From assembly GCF_004341885.1 (NCBI RefSeq), contig NZ_SLVX01000004.1:1-64000 (forward strand): a stretch of 64,000 bases of DNA. The letters are read 5' to 3'. Source of the stretch: Shinella granuli (lineage in GTDB: Bacteria; Pseudomonadota; Alphaproteobacteria; Rhizobiales; Rhizobiaceae). Below, one piece after another: positions 43,705-53,889 of the stretch; within the stretch, counting starts at the first letter, position 1, and the number at the start of each line of letters is the position of its first letter. A model generated the notes under the pieces. It was not told the DNA's origin. It did no database searches and saw nothing but the letters and a program-made list of their open reading frames with translations. The position numbers were made by a program, and so were the translations under genes.

Positions 43705-44109
43705 ATGGCACGTGTAAAACGCGGCGTAACCTCCCACGCCAAGCACAAGAAGACGCTGAAGGCAGCCAAGGGCTTCTACGGCCGCCGCAAGAACACCATC
43801 CGCGCCGCCAAGGCCGCGGTTGATCGTTCCAAGCAGTTCGCCTACCGCGACCGCAAGGTCAACAAGCGCAATTTCCGCGCGCTCTGGATCCAGCGCATCA
43901 ACGCTGCCGTCCGCGAGCACGGCCTGACCTATGGCCGCTTCATCGACGGCCTCAACAAGGCCGGCATCGAAGTCGACCGCAAGGTTCTGTCCGACATGGC
44001 GATCCATGAGACCGCAGCGTTCGGCGCGCTCGTCGCAGCCGCCAAGAAGGCGCTGGAATACCTCAAGGACGCCGGCACGAAGAACGAGTTTGAAGCCGCC
44101 GTCAACTGA
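43705..44109 (+). CDS. rplT: Ribosomal protein L20
   Basis: A 134-residue protein starting [19 protein letters not shown]; the N-terminal basic extension and the globular C-domain ([17 protein letters not shown]) are as in other bacteria. AAGGAG lies before the ATG. L20 binds 23S rRNA early in 50S assembly and in some bacteria represses its own operon. A strong terminator follows. Confidence 0.98.
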   Translation: MARVKRGVTSHAKHKKTLKAAKGFYGRRKNTIRAAKAAVDRSKQFAYRDRKVNKRNFRALWIQRINAAVREHGLTYGRFIDGLNKAGIEVDRKVLSDMAIHETAAFGALVAAAKKALEYLKDAGTKNEFEAAVN

Positions 44110-44145
44110 CCGGCGCTTCCACAACCAAAACATCGTTTCGTTGTG

Positions 44146-44177
44146 AAACCCGCGCCGGGGAACCGGTGCGGGTTTTT
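44146..44177 (+). terminator. Terminator of rpmI-rplT
   Basis: AAACCCGCGCCGG and CCGGTGCGGGTTT pair over 13 positions with one G-U, a GGAA loop and TTTTT at the end. It lies 37 bases after the rplT stop. Confidence 0.92.
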
Positions 44178-44209
44178 GCTTATGGACCGGCCTTACCGAA
44201 GGACTGGAG

Positions 44210-45073
44210 ATGGATGGCAGGCTGAACGATCTTTCCGCGATCCCGGACGCGACCCCCAAGGATATCGAGACGCTTCTCGCCGTCCTTGCCCGTGGTGCGC
44301 GCCGTATCGAGCGCGTGGAGATGTCGTTCGGCACCGTCTGGATCAAGCGTTACGGCACGGAGCGGCCCATCGTCTGGTCGCGTGCGCAAAACGCTCTCGC
44401 CCATCTGTTTCGCAAACCCTTCCTGCGGGCCTCGCCGCGGCTCGGCAGGACGGCGATGGTCGACCGCGAGGTGCGGCGGATCGCGGCCTTCGCGGCCGAG
44501 GGCCTGCCGGTGCCGACGGTGCTTTACCGCTCCGACAGCGCGCTCGTCCTGTCCGATGCCGGCCCGACGGTCAGCGCCCGGCTGAGGACGCTGAAGACGG
44601 CCGATCCGGCCGGCCACGAGGATCTGCTCGTCGCCTGCGCAGCCGAGCTCGGCGCCTTGCACGCAAGGAAGCTCTGCCACGGGCGTCCGCACCCGCGCGA
44701 TCTCTTCCTTGAAGGCGGCCGGATCGGCTACATGGATTTCGAGGAGGAGCCGGAGGCGGCCATGCCGCTGCCCGCCGCCCAGGCGCGCGACCTCTGGCTC
44801 CTGTTTCTCCAGCTCGTGCCGAGCGCGCTGGAGGGCGAGACGACCGCCGGCCGGGCCCTGTCCGCCTGGCAGGAGAGCGCCCCCGGCGATGCGCTCTCCG
44901 AACTCTGTCTTCTCGTGGCGTTCCTCGCCAAGTTTTTATGGCTCACCCGATTGATCGGGCGCGTGCACATGGGTAGTGATCTGCGGCGCTTCCTCGCCGC
45001 AACCCGCTATCTGTCGCAGGTTCTCCTGGCCCCCCGCCCGGCCGATGCAAGCAAAGCAGGTAAAGATGACTGA
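44210..45073 (+). CDS. Kinase-like protein (lipopolysaccharide kinase/RIO type)
   Basis: A 287-residue protein of the protein-kinase-like fold. The catalytic-loop counterpart is [10 protein letters not shown] (about 148-157) and the DFG counterpart is MDFEEE (about 168). The nucleotide-binding lysine may lie in VWIKRYG (about 43). InaA/WaaP-like enzymes phosphorylate lipopolysaccharide heptose or similar; the exact substrate is unknown. Its end overlaps the pheS start by 8 bases. Confidence 0.75.
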   Translation: MDGRLNDLSAIPDATPKDIETLLAVLARGARRIERVEMSFGTVWIKRYGTERPIVWSRAQNALAHLFRKPFLRASPRLGRTAMVDREVRRIAAFAAEGLPVPTVLYRSDSALVLSDAGPTVSARLRTLKTADPAGHEDLLVACAAELGALHARKLCHGRPHPRDLFLEGGRIGYMDFEEEPEAAMPLPAAQARDLWLLFLQLVPSALEGETTAGRALSAWQESAPGDALSELCLLVAFLAKFLWLTRLIGRVHMGSDLRRFLAATRYLSQVLLAPRPADASKAGKDD

Positions 45074-46148
45074 ACTCGATACACTGGAACATGGCCTCCT
45101 TTCCGCCGTTGCCGCGGCCTCCGACGAGGCGGCGATCGAAGCCGTGCGCCTCGGTGCGCTCGGCAAGAAGGGCTCCGTCTCCGAACTCCTGAAGACGCTC
45201 GGCACCATGTCGCCGGAAGAGCGCCAGACGCGCGGCGCGGCGATCAACGCGCTGAAGACCCGCGTCACCGACGCGATCACCGCGCGCAAGTCGGCGCTGC
45301 GCGACGCCGCCATCGAGGCGCGCCTTGCCGCCGAGACGGTGGATGTCAGCCTGCCGGTGCGCTCCTCGCCCGCCGAGCGCGGCCGCATCCATCCGATCAG
45401 CCAGATCGTCGACGAGATCACCGCGATCTTCGCCGACATGGGTTTCTCCATCGCCGAAGGTCCCGATATCGAGACGGACTACTACAACTTCACGGCGCTG
45501 AACTTCCCGGAAGGCCACCCGGCCCGCGAGATGCACGACACGTTCTTCTTCCCCGCGGACGAGAACGGCGAGCGCAAGGTGCTGCGCACGCACACCTCGC
45601 CCGTGCAGGTGCGCACCATGGAGGCACAGCAGCCGCCGATCCGCATCATCATCCCGGGCAAGACCTACCGGCAGGATTCGGACGCCACCCATTCGCCGAT
45701 GTTCCACCAGGTCGAGGGCCTCGTGGTCGACAGGACGGCGAATGTCGCAAACATGCGCTGGGTGCTGGAGGAGTTCTGCAAGGCCTTCTTCGAGGTCGAC
45801 AGCGTCACCATGCGCTTCCGCCCGTCCTTCTTCCCCTTCACGGAGCCGTCCTTCGAGGTCGACATCCAGTGCGACCGCTCGGGCCCGATCGTCAAGTTCG
45901 GCGAGGGCACGGACTGGATGGAGATCCTCGGCTGCGGCATGGTGCATCCGAACGTGCTGCGCGCCGGCGGGCTCGATCCGGACGAATACCAGGGCTTTGC
46001 CTGGGGCATGGGCCTCGACCGCATCGCCATGCTGAAATACGGCATGCCTGACCTGCGCGACTTCTTCAACGCCGACGTCCGCTGGCTGAGCCATTACGGC
46101 TTCCGCCCGCTCGACATGCCGACCCTGTTCGGCGGCCTCAGCGCGTAA
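45066..46148 (+). CDS. pheS: Phenylalanyl-tRNA synthetase alpha subunit
   Basis: A 360-residue class IIc synthetase subunit. The N-terminal coiled coil, motif 2 ([19 protein letters not shown]) and motif 3 ([13 protein letters not shown]) are all intact. AGGTAAAG before ATG at 45,066 places the start. It forms an alpha2-beta2 enzyme with PheT, whose gene follows after 22 bases. Confidence 0.98.
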   Translation: MTELDTLEHGLLSAVAAASDEAAIEAVRLGALGKKGSVSELLKTLGTMSPEERQTRGAAINALKTRVTDAITARKSALRDAAIEARLAAETVDVSLPVRSSPAERGRIHPISQIVDEITAIFADMGFSIAEGPDIETDYYNFTALNFPEGHPAREMHDTFFFPADENGERKVLRTHTSPVQVRTMEAQQPPIRIIIPGKTYRQDSDATHSPMFHQVEGLVVDRTANVANMRWVLEEFCKAFFEVDSVTMRFRPSFFPFTEPSFEVDIQCDRSGPIVKFGEGTDWMEILGCGMVHPNVLRAGGLDPDEYQGFAWGMGLDRIAMLKYGMPDLRDFFNADVRWLSHYGFRPLDMPTLFGGLSA

Positions 46149-46170
46149 CCGGCATCCAAGGAGAAAGATC

Positions 46171-48597
46171 ATGAAATTCACCCTCTCCTGGCTGAAGGAC
46201 CATCTCGACACCGACGCCACGCTCGAAGAGATCTGCGCGAAGCTGACGGCGATCGGGCTCGAAGTGGAGGATGTCGACGACAAGGCGGCGTTCAAGCCCT
46301 TCGTCATCGCGAAGGTCGTTTCGGCCGAGCAGCATCCGAACGCCGACAAGCTGCGCGTTCTGAGGGTCGACACCGGCAAGGGCGATCCCATCCAGGTCGT
46401 CTGCGGCGCGCCGAACGCGCGCACGGGCCTTGTCGGCGCCTTCGCCGCGCCCGGCACCTATGTGCCCGGCATCGACGTGACGCTCGCCGTCGGCACCATC
46501 CGCGGCGTCGAGAGCCGCGGCATGATGTGCTCGGAAAAGGAGCTGCAGATCTCCGACGACCATGACGGCATCATCGACCTGCCGGCCGATGCGCCGGTGG
46601 GCACGAGCTATGCCGCCTATGCCGGCCTCGACGATCCGGTCATCGAGATCAACCTGACGCCGAACCGTCCGGACTGCACGAGCATTTTCGGCATTGCCCG
46701 CGATCTCGCGGCTGCCGGCCTCGGCATGCTCAAGGCCGCGAAGGCACCGTCCTTCAAGGTCGAGGGCGAGACGCCGGTCAAGGTCAGGCTGGAACTCGGC
46801 GGCGACGATCACCTGTGCCCGGGCTTTGCGCTCCGGCTCGTGCGCGGCGTGAAGAACGGCCCGAGCCCGCGCTGGATGCAGCAGCGGCTTCTCGCCATCG
46901 GCCTTCGCCCGATCAACGCGCTCGTCGACATCACCAACTACATGACCTTCGACCAGGGCCGCCCGCTGCACGTCTTCGATGCGGCCAAGGTGAAGGGAAA
47001 CCTCGTCGTGCGCCGCGCGGCGGAAGGCGAGACGGTGCTGGCGCTCGACACGCGCGAATACACGCTGAACCCGTCCAACGTCGTCATCGCCGACGATGAC
47101 GGCGTCGAATCGATCGGCGGCATCATGGGCGGCGAGCATTCGGGCTGCGACGAGAACACCGTCGACGTGCTGATCGAATCGGCACTCTGGGATCCGATGA
47201 ACATCGCCAAGACCGGCCGCGCGCACGGCATCATCACCGATGCGCGCTACCGCTTCGAGCGCGGCGTCGACCCGCAATACATGGTGCCCGGCCTCGAACG
47301 CGCCACCGAGCTGGTGCTGGAGCTCTGCGGCGGCGTGGCCGCCAGGGCCGACGTCGTCGGCTACAAGGGCTTTTCGACCAAGATCGTCGATTTCCCCTTC
47401 TCCGAGGTCAAGCGCCTGACGGGCCTTGACGTCTCCCCGGAAGAGAGCGTGGACATCCTGACGCGCCTCGGCTTCACCGTCACGGGCGCGGGCGAGCGCG
47501 TCTCCGTCGCGGTGCCCTCCTGGCGTCCCGATGTCGAGGGCAAGGCGGATCTCGTGGAAGAGGTCATGCGCATCCACGGCGTCGACAATATCAAGCCGGC
47601 GCCGCTCGAAAGCCATGGTGCCGTCAACGGCCGCATCCTGACCACGCTGCAGATCCGCTCGCGCCTTGCCAAGCGCGCGCTCGCCGCGCGCGGCATGCTG
47701 GAGGCCGTCACCTGGTCCTTCATCCCGAAGGCCCATGCGGAGCTCTTCGGCGGCGGCGCAGCCTCGCTGGCGCTCTCCAACCCGATCGCGTCGGACATGT
47801 CGGACATGCGCCCCTCGCTGCTGCCGGGCCTCATCGCCGCCGCGCAGCGCAATGCCGACAAGGGGCATAGTGACGTCGCGCTCTTCGAGGTCTCCGGCAC
47901 CTATGAGAACGACCGGCCCGAAGGGCAGCGCCGCGTCGCCGGCGGCGTGCGCCGCGGCACGGCCTCGCTCGCCGGTTCCGGCCGCCTCTGGTCGAACGCC
48001 GCCAAGGGCGGCGGCAAGCCGGTCGACGTCTATGACGCCAAGGCCGACGCGCTTGCCGTCATCGAGGCCTGCGGCCTGCCGATGGGCAATGTGCAGATCG
48101 AGCCCGGCGCGCCCGGCTGGTATCATCCGGGCCGGTCCGGCACGATCAAGATGGGGCCGAAGATCGTGCTCGGATATTTCGGCGAGTTCCATCCGAAGGC
48201 GCTCGGCGCGCTCGACGTCTCCGGCGCGCTCTGCGGCTTCGAGATCTTCGTCGACGCCATGCCGGACCCGAAGAAGAAGGCCACCCGCACCAAGCCGGCG
48301 CTCGACCTTTCGCCCTTCCAGGCCGTCAGGCGCGACTTCGCCTTCGTCGTCGACAAGACGGTGGAAGCGGGCGCCATCGTGCGCGCGGCGACGGGCGCCG
48401 ACCGCAAGCTGATCGCCGCCGTCAACGTCTTCGACGTCTTCGAGGGCGCGTCGCTCGGCGAAGGCAAGAAGTCGGTCGCCATCGAGGTCGTCTTCCAGCC
48501 GACCGACAAGACGCTGACCGACGAGGATTTCGAGGCGCTCACCGCCAGGATCGTCGGCAATGTCGCCAAGACCACGGGCGGCACGCTGCGCGCCTGA
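46171..48597 (+). CDS. pheT: Phenylalanyl-tRNA synthetase beta subunit
   Basis: An 808-residue beta subunit. The N-terminal tRNA-binding (EMAP-like) domain contains [15 protein letters not shown]. The B3/B4 editing domain follows (GIMGGEHSG...). A C-terminal anticodon-binding ferredoxin fold has the motif [14 protein letters not shown] [24 protein letters not shown] precedes the ATG. It forms an operon with pheS. Confidence 0.98.
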   Translation: MKFTLSWLKDHLDTDATLEEICAKLTAIGLEVEDVDDKAAFKPFVIAKVVSAEQHPNADKLRVLRVDTGKGDPIQVVCGAPNARTGLVGAFAAPGTYVPGIDVTLAVGTIRGVESRGMMCSEKELQISDDHDGIIDLPADAPVGTSYAAYAGLDDPVIEINLTPNRPDCTSIFGIARDLAAAGLGMLKAAKAPSFKVEGETPVKVRLELGGDDHLCPGFALRLVRGVKNGPSPRWMQQRLLAIGLRPINALVDITNYMTFDQGRPLHVFDAAKVKGNLVVRRAAEGETVLALDTREYTLNPSNVVIADDDGVESIGGIMGGEHSGCDENTVDVLIESALWDPMNIAKTGRAHGIITDARYRFERGVDPQYMVPGLERATELVLELCGGVAARADVVGYKGFSTKIVDFPFSEVKRLTGLDVSPEESVDILTRLGFTVTGAGERVSVAVPSWRPDVEGKADLVEEVMRIHGVDNIKPAPLESHGAVNGRILTTLQIRSRLAKRALAARGMLEAVTWSFIPKAHAELFGGGAASLALSNPIASDMSDMRPSLLPGLIAAAQRNADKGHSDVALFEVSGTYENDRPEGQRRVAGGVRRGTASLAGSGRLWSNAAKGGGKPVDVYDAKADALAVIEACGLPMGNVQIEPGAPGWYHPGRSGTIKMGPKIVLGYFGEFHPKALGALDVSGALCGFEIFVDAMPDPKKKATRTKPALDLSPFQAVRRDFAFVVDKTVEAGAIVRAATGADRKLIAAVNVFDVFEGASLGEGKKSVAIEVVFQPTDKTLTDEDFEALTARIVGNVAKTTGGTLRA

Positions 48598-48740
48598 CCG
48601 GGACAGGAGCGGGGCGGCGACGCCCCGCTTGCCAGTTCGTGAGCGTCGGTCGCATTTTGTGAACGGACCGTCGCCTGCCCATGGATTGAAGATTGGTTAG
48701 CAAGACCTTAATTCCCTTGCCGGGAGGTATAGAGGTCGAC

Positions 48741-48845
48741 ATGGATTCTGTTGCCAATCTCCTGCCGCTCGCCATCATGGGCGTCGGCGTCTATCTTTTC
48801 TTCCGCTGGGTGGTGCGCGACATGAACCGCCCGACAGGCCGGTAG
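48741..48845 (+). CDS. Small membrane protein of 34 residues
   Basis: The frame reads MDSVANLLPLAIMGVGVYLF then FRWVVRDMNRPTGR: one membrane helix at about 6-24 with a basic C-terminal tail. AGAGG lies 5 bases before the ATG, and the spacing between pheT and mbfA leaves room for it. Stop and composition fit the surrounding genome. The function is unknown; it may be a regulator of a larger membrane protein. Confidence 0.6.
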   Translation: MDSVANLLPLAIMGVGVYLFFRWVVRDMNRPTGR

Positions 48846-48856
48846 AGCTTCTCCCT

Positions 48857-49840
48857 TTACGCATTGCCGATCAGCACGCCCGCGGCCAGGACGAGGCTGC
48901 CGCCGAGCACGACCTGCAGAACGGCGCGGAAGAACGGCGTTTCCATATAGCGGTTCTGGATGAAGGCGATCGCCCAGAGTTCCACGAAGACGACGAAGAC
49001 GGCGATGGTCGTCGCCAGCATGAAGTTCGGGATGAGATAGGGCAAAGCATGGCCGAGGCCGCCCAAGGCCGTCATGATGCCCGAGGCAAGGCCGCGCTTG
49101 ACCGGCGAGCCGCGGCCGGAGAGCTTGCCGTCGTCGTGCGCCGCTTCGGTGAAGCCCATGGAGATGCCTGCGCCGACCGAGGCCGAGAGACCGACGAGGA
49201 AGGTCTGCCAGGTATCCTGCGTGGCGAAGGCGGCGGCGAAGATCGGTGCGAGCGTCGAGACCGAGCCGTCCATCAGGCCGGCTAGGCCCGGCTGCACGTA
49301 GGTCAGCACGAATTGCCGCCGCGCCGTCTGGTCCTCCTCCGCCCTCACGTCGGTGGGCGTGTGCTGCTCGCCGAGCCGGCGGGCGAGCGATTCATGGGAT
49401 TTTTCCGCCAGCGCCAGGTCGCCGAGCAGTTTTCGCGTGGCCGCGTCCTGCGTGCGCGAGGCGGCGGCGAGATAGAAGCGGTGCGCGGCCTCCTCCATCG
49501 CCTCGGCCTGGGCTCGGATCGCCTCGATCGGCATGTTCGCGATCAGCCAGTCCGGCTTGCGCTCCGGGAAATCGCGCACATATTCGCGCCGCACCAGCGG
49601 GATGCGGTCGCCGAAGCGCGCCACATGGCGATCGATCAGCATCTGGCGGTGATGGCTCTCCTCCTCCGCCATCTCCTCGAAGATGCGGGCGGAATGCGGA
49701 TAGGCATCGCGCAGCGCGTCGGCATAGGCAAGATAGATGCGCCCGTCATCCTCTTCCGAGGAGATGGCGAGGGCGAGGATTTCCTGCTCGCTGAGGGATT
49801 CGAGGCTGCGCTTGCCGGGGCGGAGAAGGCGGGAGAACAT
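48857..49840 (-). CDS. mbfA: Membrane-bound ferritin-like iron exporter MbfA
   Basis: A 327-residue fusion of an erythrin/ferritin-like diiron domain (about 15-155; EED and EEMAEEESHHRQM, EAMEEAAHRFY carry the iron ligands) and a VIT1/CCC1-type membrane domain (about 180-327). MbfA exports iron and protects against iron and peroxide stress in Agrobacterium and Bradyrhizobium, under Irr control. The ATG at 49,840 is preferred. The Irr-type operator lies immediately upstream. Confidence 0.93.
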   Translation of the reverse strand: MFSRLLRPGKRSLESLSEQEILALAISSEEDDGRIYLAYADALRDAYPHSARIFEEMAEEESHHRQMLIDRHVARFGDRIPLVRREYVRDFPERKPDWLIANMPIEAIRAQAEAMEEAAHRFYLAAASRTQDAATRKLLGDLALAEKSHESLARRLGEQHTPTDVRAEEDQTARRQFVLTYVQPGLAGLMDGSVSTLAPIFAAAFATQDTWQTFLVGLSASVGAGISMGFTEAAHDDGKLSGRGSPVKRGLASGIMTALGGLGHALPYLIPNFMLATTIAVFVVFVELWAIAFIQNRYMETPFFRAVLQVVLGGSLVLAAGVLIGNA

Positions 49841-49854
49841 CGGCGACAATCCAG

Positions 49855-49871
49855 TTTAGAATAATTCTAAA
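49855..49871. promoter_or_regulatory. Iron control element (Irr box) of mbfA
   Basis: TTTAGAATAATTCTAAA is a perfect palindrome (7-bp arms, 3-base centre) 14 bases before the mbfA start. It agrees with the ICE motif (TTTAGAA-N3-TTCTAAA) bound by Irr in Rhizobiales. Irr would repress mbfA under iron limitation. Confidence 0.88.
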
Positions 49872-49940
49872 TATAGGGTCGAAGCCGCTCCGGTCAACCT
49901 CGACAGGATATCGCGCGTAAGGCTAGAGTGGCCGAAGCCG

Positions 49941-49988
49941 GGAGCGATTCCAGCAAAAGTGCGAAGCGGTTTTGCGTCCGGAATTGCG
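49941..49988 (+). repeat. Rhizobial intergenic palindromic repeat, copy B
   Basis: Begins GGAGCGATTCCAGCAAAAGT and continues GCGAAGCGGTTTTGCGTCCG, GAATTGCG; similarity to copy D goes on to about 50,010 (TAAAAACAA...GGAGC). GC arms make it partly palindromic. Same family as 26,461, 52,575 and 60,784. Confidence 0.65.
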
Positions 49989-50061
49989 TAAAAACAAACA
50001 GATGGAGCGTTTTCGCGATTCGGGGAAAAGCGGAAACGATCCACACTGCGAAGGACGTGAT

Positions 50062-50886
50062 GTGACCGCCGGATTGAAGCCGCTTAACGCAAGCCGCGAC
50101 ACGCTGCTCGATCGCATCGGCCGCCGTTTCGCCGACAAGCTGCAAAGCCAGACCTCCGGCTACGAGCCCTACACGCCCTCCGACCCCGAAACGCTGGCGC
50201 GCACGCTGCGGCCCGGCGACGTGCTGCTGGTGGAGGGCAACCAGAAGGTCTCCGCGGCGATCAAGTACCTGACGCAGTCGACATGGTCCCATGCCGCGCT
50301 CTTCGTCGGCGACGAGGTGCCGCTGACGCTGGACCAGGCGGCGCTGCCCGCCACGCAGCGCCCGCAGCTCATCGAGGTCAATCTCGGCGAGGGCTGCGTC
50401 GCCGTGCCGCTCACCAAGTACCGCACCTACAATACGCGCATCTGCCGTCCGGTCGGGCTGACGCCAGAGGATCGCGACACGCTCATCGCCTTCATGGTCT
50501 CGCGCCTCGGCCTGAAATACGATCTGAAGAACATCACGGACATGTTGCGCTACTTCCTGCCGACGCCGCCCGTGCCGGTGCGCTGGCGCCGCCGCCTGAT
50601 CGCCTTCGGCTCAGGCGATCCGACGCGGGCGATCTGCTCGACGCTGATCGCGGAGGCCTTCGAGACGATCCGCTATCCGATCCTGCCGGACATCACGCGC
50701 GCGCCGGGCCATGCGGCGGCGACCTCGACCTATTCGCGCGAGGAGATCCTGCATATCCGCCATCATTCGCTCTATACGCCGCGCGACTTCGATCTCTCGC
50801 CCTATTTCGAGATCGTCAAGCCGACCTTGAAATACGGTTTCGACTACAAGCGGCTGGAATGGGCGCCGGGCCGCGAAGGGCCGTGA
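50062..50886 (+). CDS. YiiX-like permuted papain-fold hydrolase
   Basis: A 274-residue protein of the YiiX/YebB-like NlpC/P60 superfamily. RPGDVLLVEGN opens the domain, the catalytic histidine is in STWSHAALFVGD (about 75) and the cysteine in AICSTLIAEAF (about 193), the permuted order. The start is GTG at 50,062 with AAGGA upstream. No signal peptide is seen. Members act on lipids or amides; the substrate is unknown. Confidence 0.8.
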   Translation: MTAGLKPLNASRDTLLDRIGRRFADKLQSQTSGYEPYTPSDPETLARTLRPGDVLLVEGNQKVSAAIKYLTQSTWSHAALFVGDEVPLTLDQAALPATQRPQLIEVNLGEGCVAVPLTKYRTYNTRICRPVGLTPEDRDTLIAFMVSRLGLKYDLKNITDMLRYFLPTPPVPVRWRRRLIAFGSGDPTRAICSTLIAEAFETIRYPILPDITRAPGHAAATSTYSREEILHIRHHSLYTPRDFDLSPYFEIVKPTLKYGFDYKRLEWAPGREGP

Positions 50887-50913
50887 CGGCCCCGCGCGCG
50901 ACCCCCTGACGGA

Positions 50914-51579
50914 TCAGCCCTGCTTGAGCGGTGAGATCGCGATCTCGACGCGGCGGTTCTGCGCGCGGCCCATTTCCGAGGCGTTGGAGGCGATCGGGCG
51001 TTCCAGGCCGTAGCCCATCGCCGACATGCGGCGCGGGTCGACGCCGCGGCCGGCCAGATAGTTGGCGACCGAGTTGGCGCGGCGGTTGGAGAGGTCCATG
51101 TTGTAGCCGGCATTGCCGACCGAATCGGTATGGCCGTCGACGTCGATCAGCGTCTTGTTGAACTTGCGCAAGACGAGCGCGACCGAATCGAGCGTCGGAT
51201 AGAACGGCGGGATCACCTGGTCCTGATCGGTGGCGAAGGTGACGTTCGACGGCATGTTGAGGATGATGCGGTCGCCCATGCGCGTGACCGAAACGCCGGT
51301 GCCCTGAAGCTGGGCGCGCAGCTCGGCTTCCTGGTTGTCCATGTAGTTGCCGATGGCGCCGCCGGCCAGCGCGCCGACGCCGGCGCCGATCAGCGCGGCA
51401 TTGCGGCGCTGCACCGGGTTGTTGCCGATCAGGAGGCCGGCAACCGCGCCGACGCCCGCGCCGATCGCAGCGCCCCCGGCCGTGTTCGAGACCTTCTGCT
51501 CGCCCGTATAGGGATCCGTCGTCGTGCAGGCGGAAAGGTAGGTCGCGGCGAGCGCGACGAGCGCAACTTTCTTGTACAT
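50914..51579 (-). CDS. OmpA-family outer-membrane lipoprotein
   Basis: A 221-residue lipoprotein. The signal peptide ends in the lipobox LSAC (about 15-18). A glycine-zipper region (GGAAIGAGVGAVAGLLIG, then ALIGAGVGALAGGAIG) follows. The OmpA-like peptidoglycan-binding domain at about 110-221 has VDGHTDSVG and NRRANSVANYL. It resembles YiaD. GGGGACACTCC lies before the ATG. Confidence 0.92.
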   Translation of the reverse strand: MYKKVALVALAATYLSACTTTDPYTGEQKVSNTAGGAAIGAGVGAVAGLLIGNNPVQRRNAALIGAGVGALAGGAIGNYMDNQEAELRAQLQGTGVSVTRMGDRIILNMPSNVTFATDQDQVIPPFYPTLDSVALVLRKFNKTLIDVDGHTDSVGNAGYNMDLSNRRANSVANYLAGRGVDPRRMSAMGYGLERPIASNASEMGRAQNRRVEIAISPLKQG

Positions 51580-51653
51580 GGAGTGTCCCCGGAAACGTCG
51601 ATGATTCTGCTTCAACCTAGCGATTGCGGCAGGAACATGAAAGAGGCCCGCTT

Positions 51654-52559
51654 TCAGGCGGTTTTCCCCTCGCCTTCGCCGTTTGCGCTGGACGTGACAC
51701 CTGCGCTTGCCGCCACCACCAGCGCCGTGCCGAGCATCTGCAGGGGCGTCATCGGCTGGCTGAGCACGAGGAAGCCGGCGAGCGCGCCGAGCGCCGGCTC
51801 CAGGCTCATCAGGATGCCGAAGGCCGACATCGGCATGCGGCGCAGCGCGGTCATCTCCAGCGCATAGGGCAGGAGCGGCACGAGCACGGCGAGGCCGAGG
51901 ATCATGCCGAGCCCTTCCGGGTTCAGCGCCTCGGCGGCGCGCGGCAGGCCGAAGGGGGCCGCAACGATGGCCGCGAAGACCAGCGACATGGAGAGCCCTT
52001 CGAGCCCCCTGAACGCCGCGCCGGTCTTCTTCATGAGGATGATGTAGGTGCCCCAGCCGATGCCGGCACCGCAGGCAAACAGCATGCCCATGGGATCGCC
52101 GACCCAGCCCGCGCCGTCATGCGACAGCAGCACGACGCCGATGAAGGCCGCGCCGGGCCAGATCAACCGCCAGCCCGCGCCGAGCGACCAGGTGGCGACC
52201 GCCAGCGGTCCGAGGAACTCGATGGCGACGGCAAGGCCGAGCGGGATGCGGTGGATCGCCGCGAAGAAGCAGAGTGTCATTGCCGCCATGGTGGCGCCGA
52301 GCAGCATGGCGCCCTTCCACTGGTCGCGGCTGTAGGAGCGCATCGGCGGACGCACGATCAAGGCCAGGATCGCCGCCGCCATGACGAGGCGCAGGAATGT
52401 CGTGGTCGAGGGGCCATAGGCATCGATCGCGGCCGCCGAGAAAGCCGAGCCGAACTGGATGCTCGACATCGAGCCGAAGCATAGCAGGACGCCCGTGAGG
52501 AGCCCCGCATTGCCCGAGCCCGAAAGCCCGCCGCCCGTCGCTGTCCGTTGGTCGGCCAT
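51654..52559 (-). CDS. EamA-family exporter (RhtA-like)
   Basis: A 301-residue drug/metabolite transporter with ten membrane helices in two EamA repeats. RIPLGLAVAIEFLGPLAVA is typical of the RhtA homoserine/threonine exporter branch, as is the C-terminal MSLEPALGALAGFLVL. Substrate not certain. It is followed upstream by a palindromic repeat. Confidence 0.88.
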   Translation of the reverse strand: MADQRTATGGGLSGSGNAGLLTGVLLCFGSMSSIQFGSAFSAAAIDAYGPSTTTFLRLVMAAAILALIVRPPMRSYSRDQWKGAMLLGATMAAMTLCFFAAIHRIPLGLAVAIEFLGPLAVATWSLGAGWRLIWPGAAFIGVVLLSHDGAGWVGDPMGMLFACGAGIGWGTYIILMKKTGAAFRGLEGLSMSLVFAAIVAAPFGLPRAAEALNPEGLGMILGLAVLVPLLPYALEMTALRRMPMSAFGILMSLEPALGALAGFLVLSQPMTPLQMLGTALVVAASAGVTSSANGEGEGKTA

Positions 52560-52574
52560 GATAAGCCCTCCCGG

Positions 52575-52643
52575 TGCTCTAGATTCTTGTTTTTACCGCA
52601 TTATCCGATGCCAAAGCGGCTTCGCTTCGGCTGGAAATGCTCT
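52575..52643 (-). repeat. Rhizobial intergenic palindromic repeat, copy D
   Basis: On the minus strand it begins AGAGCATTTCCAGCCGAAGC and ends GTAAAAACAAGAATCTAGAG with CA. It aligns with copy B along its whole length, including the TAAAAACAA segment. It sits between the EamA gene and the polyamine deacetylase-like gene. Confidence 0.6.
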
Positions 52644-52711
52644 AGAGGAGGGGGCGTCACGCGGCAAATGGATAATCGTGACGCCTTGCTTCAGGAAAAT
52701 TGATGCTGGCC

Positions 52712-53737
52712 TCAGCCGGCAATGCCCTTCAGCGTGTTGGCAACGTTGAGGCCGATCTCCGGCACGCCGTAGCCGCCTTCCATGACGACGAGCACCGGCA
52801 CGCCGCTGGCTGCGACCGCCCGTCCCATCGTGATATAGTCCGGCGAGGTCAGCTTGAAGAAGGAGATCGGGTCCTTCTCGAACGTATCGACGCCGAGCGA
52901 GAGCACGATGACCTCGGCACCGAAGGCTGAAATGCGCTTCAGGGCATCGGTGAGCGCCGCCTCCCAGACGGAAAAGGGCGTGCCGGGCGGCATCGGATAG
53001 TTCTGCGTCGTGCCTTCGCCGGCGCCCTTGCCGGTCTCTTCCGCATAGCCGAGGAAATGCGGGAAGGCTTCGGCCGGATCGCCGTGCAGCGAGGCGAAAT
53101 AGACGTCGCCGCGCTCGTAGAAAATGTCCTGCGTGCCGTTGCCGTGGTGGAAGTCGACGTCAAGCACGGCGACCTTCTTCGCGCCCTTGTCGAGGAAGCG
53201 CTGGGTGGCGACGGCGGCGTTGTTGATGAAGCAGTAGCCGCCGAAACTGTCGATGCCGGCATGGTGGCCCGGCGGGCGGCAGAGCGCGAAGGCGGCCTTC
53301 GCGCCGTCGGCGACGATGTCGGCCGCGGTCACCGCGCTCTGCATGGCGGAGACGGCCGCTTCCCAGGTGCCGGGCGAGATCGCCGTTTCCGTGGCATTGC
53401 AGTAATAGCCGAGCAGGCCGTCGATCTGGGTGGGGATGCGCGGCGAGGTGCGGCGCACGGGGAACGAGGTGGCGATGGCCTCGCCCCTGTAGCCGGCGGC
53501 CTTCCATTTCTCCCAGGCCCCTTCCAGGAAGGAAAGGTAGCCGGCGTCATGCACCTTCAGCGCGGTCTCGAGCCCGTGGCGTTCCGGTGCGGAAACGTCG
53601 GTGAAGCCGGCATCCTTGACCGCCGCCAGAATCCATTCCGCCCGGAACGGCGCCTCGAAGGGCGGCACCAGCTCGCCGCCGTAAAGCTCGCTGCGAGCGT
53701 TCCTGAGCTTGTGGTCCTCGGAAAAGATAACGCGCAT
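52712..53737 (-). CDS. Acetylpolyamine amidohydrolase / histone deacetylase family
   Basis: A 341-residue zinc deacetylase of the arginase/HDAC fold. PPGHHAG (about 153) holds the histidine pair, DVDFHHGNGTQ (about 184) carries zinc ligands and LGVDTFEKDP the third; EGGYGV is near the end. Size and the N-terminal MRVIFSEDHKLRN fit acetylpolyamine aminohydrolases, which release acetate from acetylated polyamines. Other acetylated substrates remain possible. Confidence 0.9.
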   Translation of the reverse strand: MRVIFSEDHKLRNARSELYGGELVPPFEAPFRAEWILAAVKDAGFTDVSAPERHGLETALKVHDAGYLSFLEGAWEKWKAAGYRGEAIATSFPVRRTSPRIPTQIDGLLGYYCNATETAISPGTWEAAVSAMQSAVTAADIVADGAKAAFALCRPPGHHAGIDSFGGYCFINNAAVATQRFLDKGAKKVAVLDVDFHHGNGTQDIFYERGDVYFASLHGDPAEAFPHFLGYAEETGKGAGEGTTQNYPMPPGTPFSVWEAALTDALKRISAFGAEVIVLSLGVDTFEKDPISFFKLTSPDYITMGRAVAASGVPVLVVMEGGYGVPEIGLNVANTLKGIAG

Positions 53738-53843
53738 GAAAGGCTCCCCGTGTTCAATCGGGCGCGACGGTAGTGCATTTTCCGGGCAAGGGGAATCTCC
53801 CCCAGGTGATAGATGGCGCGTTGCGCGGGGGCTGGAACGGCAG

Positions 53844-53866
53844 CGCCCCCGCTTTCGGCGGGGGCG
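53844..53866 (-). terminator. Hairpin after the small membrane protein gene
   Basis: CGCCCCCGC-TTTCG-GCGGGGGCG has a 9-bp stem, 24 bases after the stop of the minus-strand membrane protein. There is no T-run, so it may stabilise the message or end it in a Rho-dependent way. Confidence 0.4.
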
Positions 53867-53889
53867 AGGGGGATGGGGCATCGGTGCGG

